The notes beneath the pieces were generated by a model, which ran no database searches, was not told the origin of the DNA, and was given only the letters and a program-made list of their open reading frames with translations. 64,000 nucleotides of DNA from Arachidicoccus soli. GTDB taxonomy: Bacteria; Bacteroidota; Bacteroidia; Chitinophagales; Chitinophagaceae. Location: positions 2,542,001-2,606,000 of the forward strand of contig NZ_CP032489.1 of assembly GCF_003600625.1 (NCBI RefSeq), read 5' to 3'. This document shows, in pieces, positions 57,597 through 64,000 of this stretch (position 1 is its first letter; every line of letters begins with the position of its first letter). A program made the translations under genes and the position numbers.

Positions 57597-60203
57597 TTAC
57601 ATTCCACCGCTCATATCTCCGCTATTATCATTATTGGAAGGTTGTACTTTACGTTTGAAAAGTGACTTATCAATCTGACCAAAGCGATAGCTTAGGGTAA
57701 AACGCACCACTTGCGGATTGCGCAAACGAGAGGTATTCTGAATCATATACGGTGTAACGGAATAACTCTTATTATAATTGCTTGCAAAAATATCATTTAT
57801 AGCAGCAGTAAAAGAAAGTGTATTGCCCCCTTTAAATTTCCAATCTTTCTTCACAGCTGCATCTATATCCGTATTTGGTAAGATATAACCCTGCGCACTT
57901 CCAATTGGCTGGAAGCCAAAACCTCCGTGATGTCCACCACCACTGTTGTTTGGCAATACTGTTTTTGCATGGTACTCTCCAGAAAGCTGAATGGAATATC
58001 CGTGTGGCAATGTAAAATTATTATTCAATTTCCCGAACCAGCTAAATCTTTCGTTTTTTGCCGTACCTGTTAAATTAGAGCCATTAATAATAGAATTAAA
58101 GAAATTTACGTTTGCTGTTAAATCCCAGAAATGTAATAGGGTAATTTTATTGGTCAACTCTAACCCATAGGTGCTGCTACTGGTTGCATTGGCATAAGTG
58201 TTGACCACCGTATTATTGCCCGGATTCAGCGTAGAATCTATATATTGGTAATTGGTAATTAAATCGGTGGTATGACGCATATATAAACTTACCAGGAAGT
58301 TACCGCCGGAATTATAACTGTTATCGTAGGATAATTCATACTGGTTAGTAAACTCCGGTTTTAAACCAGCATTACCTACAGATACATTATATGGATCGGA
58401 GAAATTGTAAACCGGCAGCAGTTGAAAGAAACTTGGACGGTTTATTTTCCTTGAATAGTTTAACTGAATATCCTGTCCCTGTGCAATAGTATAGGTTAAA
58501 TAAGCACTTGGGAATAGACTGATTGGGTACTTAACATTAAAAGGTGTTGCGGTGGTACCGGCAATATTGTAATTCGTACCATTATAATTAGAGCTTTCTG
58601 CCCTTAATCCTAACTGATAGGAAAAGTTTTCACCAATTTTTGAAGAGAAAGTACCATAAGCCGCAAATACTTCATCTTTATATTTATATCTGCTTGAGGC
58701 CTTTTCGTTTAATGTCATCTCACTGATATTCTGAGCAGTTCCTGTAGAATCCGAATACTGAAAACTATTATTGGTAAAATTCCGGATGGCGGCTCTTACC
58801 CCTGCCTCGATTTTACTGTTTTTTGTTATAGGATTGGTATAATCGGATTGAAGGGTCAAATATTTTGTTACACCATTTCCTAAAGTATTGGCCAAGATAT
58901 TCGGTCTGGTTGGGTTCGTATAATCCGGATCGCTGAATGTACTGGTAATTAAATTCGTACTTGTAGAGGTAGTAGCACGGCTATAATTTCCATCAAAAGA
59001 TATATTATGCTTACCATCTTCAGAGAAATTATGTTTGTAGGACAACTCTCCATTCAGATGCTTAAACTGAAAACTTGATTTGGAGTTCAGTTTATTATAA
59101 GAGAATGGATTTTCTCCGGCTAAAGAATCGATCGTTTGTGGTTGATCTTGATTAAATACACCTTGCACATAAGTCCCTGCAACGGAAATGGTATTACGTG
59201 AATCTAGCAAATAATCCGTTCCTAAATTAAAAAATTTAAAGGACCCTTTACTTAAAGTATTTCCTTTTTGAATAATAGAAGTATCATTCAGATTATTTCT
59301 ATCTGAAGTATTGGTTGAATAATCATTTCTACCATGGTACATCCCTCTGGCGAAAATATTAAACTTCCCCTGACGCAGATTAAAATCTCCTCCTACTCTA
59401 GTAGAGCCTCTAGTATCCATCCCTACAGTAACACCTCCATTATATCCTGAGCTGCGGTTTTTCTTTAAAACGATATTAATAATACCGCCACCGCCACCGG
59501 ATGCATCGTATTTTGCGGAAGGGTTGGTAATTAATTCAACTTTATCAATAATATCGGAAGGTATCTGATCGAGTTCCAAGGTGGTGGGTCTACCGTCAAT
59601 AAAAATTTGAGGTGTAGCACCGCGCAGGCTAACATTGCCATCAATATCTACATCCACAGAAGGTATCTGTGCCATCACTTCTTGTGCTGTTTGACCCGTA
59701 CTTACCAGGCTTTTGCTCACATCAAATATTTTGCGATCCACCCCCATTTTAAAATATTGTGCGGCCGTGGTGTTTACTGTTACCGTAGCGAGTTTACTAT
59801 TTGTCGGCACCATTGCTGCCTGTCCGATATCTAAAGTATTGTTTTCCCGAGTCAGGGAGAATATTTTCTCAAAATCATCATGCCCAACCACCATCACTTT
59901 CACTTTTAACTTTGCAGATATAGGCAGGCCTGCTGCGCTAAAGCTGCCGTTCTTCTTAGAAATGATACTGCTCAGCAACATTTCTTTTACATTTTTTGTC
60001 GCACTATCTACTTCTTCTTTAAAGATAAAGACGGAAGCGCTTGCAATGGGGCTTTTGGTATTTGCGTCAATTACAGTACCTGTCACTGTCCCTTCTTTCT
60101 GTGGATTGGCCGACATTTGCATTGCCGGATTAGGTGAGTTTTGTGCGAATGTGGAGAACGATAAAAATAAACTTGTGAGAACTATAAAAAACTTAGGTTT
60201 CAT
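57597..60203 (-). CDS. TonB-dependent receptor-like outer-membrane beta-barrel protein
   Basis: 868 aa with signal peptide (MKPKFFIVLTSLFLSFSTFAQ). Residues about 35-125 are a carboxypeptidase-regulatory-like domain (VTGTVIDANTKSPIASASVFI). A plug with QEVMAQIPSVDVDIDGNVSL in its core (IPSVDVD) and RGATPQIFIDGRPTTLELDQIP follows, and then a long barrel of the OMP_b-brl_3 type, ending VRFTLSYRFGQIDKSLFKRK plus a Gly/Met-rich tail. There is no SusD partner and no SusC-type extended N-terminus, so this is the outer-membrane beta-barrel group common in Bacteroidota, with unknown ligand. It is a single-gene unit with a clear terminator. Confidence 0.87.
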   Translation of the reverse strand: MKPKFFIVLTSLFLSFSTFAQNSPNPAMQMSANPQKEGTVTGTVIDANTKSPIASASVFIFKEEVDSATKNVKEMLLSSIISKKNGSFSAAGLPISAKLKVKVMVVGHDDFEKIFSLTRENNTLDIGQAAMVPTNSKLATVTVNTTAAQYFKMGVDRKIFDVSKSLVSTGQTAQEVMAQIPSVDVDIDGNVSLRGATPQIFIDGRPTTLELDQIPSDIIDKVELITNPSAKYDASGGGGGIINIVLKKNRSSGYNGGVTVGMDTRGSTRVGGDFNLRQGKFNIFARGMYHGRNDYSTNTSDRNNLNDTSIIQKGNTLSKGSFKFFNLGTDYLLDSRNTISVAGTYVQGVFNQDQPQTIDSLAGENPFSYNKLNSKSSFQFKHLNGELSYKHNFSEDGKHNISFDGNYSRATTSTSTNLITSTFSDPDYTNPTRPNILANTLGNGVTKYLTLQSDYTNPITKNSKIEAGVRAAIRNFTNNSFQYSDSTGTAQNISEMTLNEKASSRYKYKDEVFAAYGTFSSKIGENFSYQLGLRAESSNYNGTNYNIAGTTATPFNVKYPISLFPSAYLTYTIAQGQDIQLNYSRKINRPSFFQLLPVYNFSDPYNVSVGNAGLKPEFTNQYELSYDNSYNSGGNFLVSLYMRHTTDLITNYQYIDSTLNPGNNTVVNTYANATSSSTYGLELTNKITLLHFWDLTANVNFFNSIINGSNLTGTAKNERFSWFGKLNNNFTLPHGYSIQLSGEYHAKTVLPNNSGGGHHGGFGFQPIGSAQGYILPNTDIDAAVKKDWKFKGGNTLSFTAAINDIFASNYNKSYSVTPYMIQNTSRLRNPQVVRFTLSYRFGQIDKSLFKRKVQPSNNDNSGDMSGGM

Positions 60204-60402
60204 AAAATTTTAATCTGAATCTGAATAAATGATGGATATAATGGGTTAATAAAATACAATTGTACTTTGATTTTCGGGGCAAAGGTCTTATTTAAAAACG
60301 GAATATTGCCGGAACGAAAGGACAAACGGTATCGGCATAAGACTATCATTCATCTGAAAAGTTCACTAATCAAATGTGTTATTCGGTGAACAAGATGAAA
60401 GT

Positions 60403-61038
60403 TTAGGTGAATAAGAAAATAACAAATGATAGCAAGCTCCCGGCAATTAATCCGAAAACAGAAGCCAGGATTTTTATTTTTGTAAAAGAAGAAGTATTTC
60501 TCTTTTTAAAGCCAGTGATAATAGTACTTACAGAAGAATTTGAGATTTTCTCTTTTAGCAGTTTCTGTATATTCCCGGGCTTTAACATTTTATCAAGATA
60601 TGTAGAAAGAATCTTCGGAAAGAGCACTCTTAATTCTTTCATAAAAACCTCTTTTATTTGATGAATGGTTTTTTCACCTATAAACATGGAAAGCATGGGA
60701 ATATCCTGCGGCAACTTTACTGTGAGAAATTCATCAATATGTTTTTCCATTTCCGGCATGATCTTCTCCAGATTTTCTTGGGAGATAATATTTTCTTTTA
60801 TTTGTTCTTTCTGTTGTAATAATAATAGTTCAATCTTTTCAGAAACTGATTGTACAAAAAAATCTTGTTTGGCAGGCAAATATCCTTGGATGCTAATACC
60901 CAATATTTTTACCGGCTGCAGAGGAGAGAAAAAATAATAGATCAGTAGACAAGCAAATAACCAGCATACTAAAGCGCATGCAATAGGTAAAATAAAAAAA
61001 CCATTATACATGTTTTGTACCATATCTAGCACTGCCAT
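60403..61038 (-). CDS. DUF445-family membrane protein
   Basis: 211 aa with hydrophobic segments at both ends (about residues 14-36 and 190-210). The DUF445 sign is the stretch FFSPLQPVKILGISIQGYLPAKQDF, of which the core G-QG-LP-KQ is diagnostic. The part between (residues about 60-180) is helical and amphipathic. The family, which includes Bacillus YheB-type proteins, has no established function. It lies just downstream of tRNA-His on the same strand, separated by a terminator. Confidence 0.75.
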   Translation of the reverse strand: MAVLDMVQNMYNGFFILPIACALVCWLFACLLIYYFFSPLQPVKILGISIQGYLPAKQDFFVQSVSEKIELLLLQQKEQIKENIISQENLEKIMPEMEKHIDEFLTVKLPQDIPMLSMFIGEKTIHQIKEVFMKELRVLFPKILSTYLDKMLKPGNIQKLLKEKISNSSVSTIITGFKKRNTSSFTKIKILASVFGLIAGSLLSFVIFLFT

Positions 61039-61060
61039 GTGAGAAAATGTAGTTTAATAT

Positions 61061-61094
61061 AAAAAAGCCTCGAAAGAAATACTTACGAGGCTTT
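61061..61094 (-). terminator. Rho-independent terminator after tRNA-His
   Basis: On the minus strand AAAGCCTCG and CGAGGCTTT flank a 13-base loop, followed by further T residues (TTTTTT in total). It starts 4 bases after the tRNA 3' end. Confidence 0.85.
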
Positions 61095-61097
61095 CCG

Positions 61098-61172
61098 GGA
61101 GAACAATGGGGCTCGAACCCACGACCCTCGGCTCCACAAACCGATGCTCTAACCGACTGAGCTATGCTCTCC
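61098..61172 (-). tRNA. tRNA-His (anticodon GTG)
   Basis: The minus strand folds into a full cloverleaf: acceptor stem GAGAGCA/TGTTCTC, D-stem GCTC/GAGC, anticodon stem TCGGT/GCCGA with loop TTGTGGA, and T-stem GTGGG/CCCAT with loop TTCGAGC. The anticodon is GTG. A G at position -1 opposite C73, the special histidine identity pair, is encoded. CCA is not encoded. Confidence 0.96.
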
Positions 61173-61183
61173 ATTTCGGGCTG

Positions 61184-61216
61184 CAAAGATAAAGATTAAA
61201 ACAATTTATATCCAAA
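61184..61216 (-). promoter_or_regulatory. Bacteroidota-type promoter of tRNA-His
   Basis: TTTG (61213..61216 complement), 21 bases, then TATCTTTG (61184..61191 complement), a full match to the TTTG / TAnnTTTG pattern. The -7 element ends 11 bases before the tRNA 5' end. Confidence 0.7.
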
Positions 61217-61377
61217 AAAAAGCGCTTTCTTTTTCAAAACTTTATTTCTTTTTTAAAAAGGAGAAAAACAGCAATAAAGACCAAAACTTTACTTCGCGTT
61301 AAAAATACTTCGAACTTATTTGTCTTTGCATTTTATAATTCATTATGTTTATCTTCGTTTCATTTTTAAAAATAGAA

Positions 61378-63567
61378 ATGGTACAAAAAATATTTAGTTT
61401 TATGACAAGTAGAAAAGCCTTGCCCGTATATGCGATGTTGATTATTGGTGGCATATTTTGCCTCAGTGCGTCATGTAAAGGCAGTAACAACAACAACAAC
61501 GATACCCTCACAAAACAGCAGCAATTGCTGGTAGGTATAGGCTATATTATTGAACAACAGCACTATGCACCTAAACCTATAGACGATGCATTTTCTCAAA
61601 AAATATTTGACAGTTTTCTATCACAGTTAGATGGTGAAAAAGATATTTTTTTACAATCGGATATAAAAGAACTCTCTCAGTATCGCAATTCAATTGACGA
61701 TGAAATTCATGGACAAACGGCCATGAAATTTTATCCGGCAGCAGTCGATATTTTCAAAAAGAGAATAGCTGTCTTGAAACCACTTTACACCAAGATCTTA
61801 TCCCAGCCTTTTAATTTTTCAAAACCCGATATGTACCAACCTATCGGTGATAGTCTTGACTATCCTGCCGATGCGGCAGCAGATACGGTTGCCTGGCAAC
61901 AAAGGCTAAAATATAGAACACTCGTTGCATACAACGATTTAATCGCACAAAAAGCCAAGGCGAAGGCGGGTGACAGTCTAAGCAAGAAATCAAATGCTGC
62001 CTTAGAAAAGGAAGCACGCAATAGTGTAGAATCATACTATAACAGATATTTTGAAAGCAAATTCAACGCGACTACCTTTAGCAGAACGGCACAATTTAGC
62101 ATGTTCGTCAATACCATTACCCATGAGATGGATCCTCATTCCGATTATTTTGCTCCGGTAGATCAGCGTGCCTTTAATGAAGATATGAGTAATAGCTTCT
62201 ATGGTATCGGCGCACAGCTGCAGGAAAAAGACGGGCAAATAAAGATTGAAAGTGTCATTGTGGGCGGTGCGGCATGGAAGAGTAAGAAAATAGCTGCGGG
62301 TGACATTATTTTAAAAGTAGGTGACGGCAAATCTCCTCAAATCGATTTGAGCGGTTATGCGATTACAGATGCGATAAAATTGATAAGGGGGGCTAAAGAT
62401 TCTAAAGTCGTACTTACCATGAAAAAAGCCTCTGATGGTTCTATCGAAGATGTAAGTATGATAAGAGAGAAGGTAAACCTTGATCAGGCAGCCGCTAAAA
62501 GTGTGATAATTAATGACGGTAAAAATAAAATCGGCTACCTAAACCTTCCGGAATTTTATGCCAATTTCCAAGATCCAAAAGGTGCAAGATGCGCAGCAGA
62601 TGTTGCCAAAGAGCTTCAGAAATTAAAAGCAGAAAATATCAATGGTCTTATTATCGACCTTCGCTTTAATCCCGGCGGCTCCTTGTCTGACGTGAATAAA
62701 ATGATTGGCTATTTTGTCAATGCAGGCCCTGCAGTGCAGGTAAGGAACCGTAACAATCAACAGCAAGAGTTGATGGACAATGATGATGCCGATTACAAAG
62801 GTGTTTTGTACACAGGTCCGCTAGTGGTGATGGTGAATGAATTTAGTGCCTCTGCTTCTGAAATCTTTGCTGCAGCTATGCAGGATTACAACCGTGCCAT
62901 TATTGTGGGAAGCACCAGCACTTATGGTAAAGGAACCGTTCAAACACAGTTGCCATTGGGTAAGCCCAATGAAAACGGCGAGCCTGAATATGGTGGGTTG
63001 AAGTTGACAGTAGAAAAATTCTATCGTATCAATGGTGGCTCTACACAAATGAAAGGTGTGTCATCAGATATAGTGATGCCTGATTTATTAGAGTCATTTA
63101 ATAATCGTGAAAAAGATAACCCTTCGGCCTTGCCTTGGGATAAAATTGCCGCTGCAAAATATACAGCCTGGAACCCTACCTATAATAAAGAGACCATCAT
63201 CAAAGATGCCGTAACTAGAATAAATGAAAACCCGGTATTTAAGTCTATAGCTAAGACAAATGCTTGGATGTCTAAAAATGAAAACAAGCCGATTGACTTA
63301 TCTATTGATAAATACAGGGCCAATCAGGATTCTATTCAGAAAATGTTTAATAAGGATGATAATGGAGCCGTGCTCAAAACACCTTTGTCTGTAAATGTTT
63401 TAAAAGTAGATTATGACAAATATTATAAAAACCCGGATAAAACCAAACAGGGTTGGTATCAGGACTTTCTAAAAAGTGTTTCCAAAGATGTCTATATCGA
63501 AGAAAGCACAAAGATTGTATCGGATATGATTGATAGCGGTAAGCAACAAACGGCTGCTGCTAAATAA
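61378..63567 (+). CDS. Carboxy-terminal processing peptidase (S41, Tsp/Prc-like)
   Basis: 729 aa from the ATG at 61378; starts at 61345 or 61402 are possible. An N-terminal hydrophobic segment ends in CLSASC, so it may be a lipoprotein or a periplasmic protein. The N-terminal helical domain (DGEKDIFLQSDIKEL) is that of the Prc/Tsp type. A PDZ domain lies at about 235-320 (SFYGIGAQLQEKDGQIKIESV in its core GIGAQL), and the S41 protease domain holds LIIDLRFNPGGSL, catalytic Ser in NEFSASASEIFAAAMQDY and catalytic Lys in STYGKGTVQ. It trims C-termini of or degrades periplasmic proteins. The C-terminal DUF3340-like region is present. A terminator follows 5 bases after the stop. Confidence 0.93.
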   Translation: MVQKIFSFMTSRKALPVYAMLIIGGIFCLSASCKGSNNNNNDTLTKQQQLLVGIGYIIEQQHYAPKPIDDAFSQKIFDSFLSQLDGEKDIFLQSDIKELSQYRNSIDDEIHGQTAMKFYPAAVDIFKKRIAVLKPLYTKILSQPFNFSKPDMYQPIGDSLDYPADAAADTVAWQQRLKYRTLVAYNDLIAQKAKAKAGDSLSKKSNAALEKEARNSVESYYNRYFESKFNATTFSRTAQFSMFVNTITHEMDPHSDYFAPVDQRAFNEDMSNSFYGIGAQLQEKDGQIKIESVIVGGAAWKSKKIAAGDIILKVGDGKSPQIDLSGYAITDAIKLIRGAKDSKVVLTMKKASDGSIEDVSMIREKVNLDQAAAKSVIINDGKNKIGYLNLPEFYANFQDPKGARCAADVAKELQKLKAENINGLIIDLRFNPGGSLSDVNKMIGYFVNAGPAVQVRNRNNQQQELMDNDDADYKGVLYTGPLVVMVNEFSASASEIFAAAMQDYNRAIIVGSTSTYGKGTVQTQLPLGKPNENGEPEYGGLKLTVEKFYRINGGSTQMKGVSSDIVMPDLLESFNNREKDNPSALPWDKIAAAKYTAWNPTYNKETIIKDAVTRINENPVFKSIAKTNAWMSKNENKPIDLSIDKYRANQDSIQKMFNKDDNGAVLKTPLSVNVLKVDYDKYYKNPDKTKQGWYQDFLKSVSKDVYIEESTKIVSDMIDSGKQQTAAAK

Positions 63568-63572
63568 AATTG

Positions 63573-63602
63573 AAAGAGTTGCGAAAATGCAACTCTTTTT
63601 TT
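63573..63602 (+). terminator. Rho-independent terminator after the S41 peptidase
   Basis: AGAGTTGC (63575..63582) and GCAACTCT (63589..63596) with a 6-base loop, followed by a run of T to 63602. Confidence 0.9.
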
Positions 63603-63707
63603 AGGCAAAATAGGTCCGGCCCGGAAAAGTAGGTATTGTCCGGCTACTATTATTTGTCCATTTCATTATTAACTTATAGGTTTGCTATCAATAAAATTCA
63701 TTGAGGA

Positions 63708-64000
63708 ATGCTAAAGAAAATTTCGTGGAACAAAGTATGGCCACACCTTCTGGCAATAGGCGTATTCTTGGTAATCGCCATTGTATACTGTAGCCCTGCA
63801 CTTTCTGGTCAGGTATTGCAACAAGGGGATATCATGCACTGGAAAGGCATGTCACAGGATGCTTTTAATTACAAAGCCATCCATGGTCATTTCCCTTTAT
63901 GGAATACACATTTATTTAGTGGGATGCCGAATTATCAAGTGGCCATGAGCGGGCATTCATTCCTTCCGAATTTCGGTAATATTCTTACGCTCTGGCTTCC
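63708..64000 (+). CDS. YfhO-family membrane protein, partial (N-terminus only)
   Basis: The first 97 codons are visible from the ATG at 63708, and the frame runs off the right edge. The product begins with a membrane helix (LLAIGVFLVIAIVYCSPAL) followed by QVLQQGDIMHWKGMSQDAF and FPLWNTHLFSGMPNYQVA. This matches the start of Bacteroidota YfhO-type proteins, large polytopic membrane proteins related to glycosyltransferases of the GT-C fold. Their substrate is unknown. It is preceded by a 140-base gap after the peptidase gene and its terminator, so it is probably transcribed separately. Confidence 0.75.
   Translation, partial: MLKKISWNKVWPHLLAIGVFLVIAIVYCSPALSGQVLQQGDIMHWKGMSQDAFNYKAIHGHFPLWNTHLFSGMPNYQVAMSGHSFLPNFGNILTLWL

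Noticed and set aside
61004-61186. 60-codon minus-strand open frame
   Set aside because: It covers the tRNA-His gene and its terminator; it is not a protein gene.

Overview
The window looks like part of the chromosome of a xylan-degrading member of the Bacteroidota, most likely a Chitinophagaceae-type soil or plant-associated bacterium. The reasons are paired SusC/SusD outer-membrane proteins, AT-rich DNA, promoters of the TTTG / TAnnTTTG type (clearest in front of a tRNA-His gene), and Bacteroidota-typical housekeeping families (DUF2723, DUF1800/DUF1501, YfhO-type, short MutS2). The genus cannot be fixed from the sequence alone.

Positions 1 to about 42,700 form one large xylan/xylose utilisation locus, almost all on the minus strand. 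In transcription order it holds: (a) a GH3 beta-xylosidase, GH10 xylanase and sialate-O-acetylesterase-type esterase operon (42573 to 37306); (b) the regulator xylR (LacI family, + strand, 36035..37069), divergent from a xylB-xylA-xylE operon for xylose uptake and isomerisation (35876 to 31325); (c) a GH10 lipoprotein gene followed 35 bases later by an ECF sigma factor (30821 to 29122); (d) a xusA-xusB-xusC-xusD-xusE-xyn10 core (28731 to 16030) of the kind known from Prevotella and Bacteroides xylan loci, followed by two GH43-CBM6 enzymes and a large GH3; (e) a GH95-GH8-esterase operon (8685 to the left edge) that would remove side chains, acetyl and feruloyl groups and trim oligosaccharides.

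A palindromic operator, TGCAATCGATTGCA or a one-base variant, occurs four times: between xylR and xylB, and upstream of the GH3-GH10-esterase operon, the GH10-sigma operon and the GH95-GH8-esterase operon. It is absent in front of the xus operon. The simplest reading is a local LacI-type regulon for xylose signalling in which the ECF sigma factor, cotranscribed with a controlled xylanase gene, could pass the signal on to the xus operon. No hybrid two-component regulator, the usual controller of xylan loci in gut Bacteroidetes, is present in the window.

From 42,936 to the right end the genes are unrelated to xylan: a DUF2723 membrane protein, a DUF1800/DUF1501 pair, a PIG-L deacetylase with a sodium:solute symporter, a decayed IS630-type transposase, MutS2 and a methyltransferase, a TonB-dependent receptor, a DUF445 protein, tRNA-His, a C-terminal processing peptidase and the start of a YfhO-type membrane protein. 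Signs of genome decay include a premature TGA in a third feruloyl-esterase paralogue, the transposase relic, and what looks like the 5' end of a group II intron sitting directly behind a terminator.
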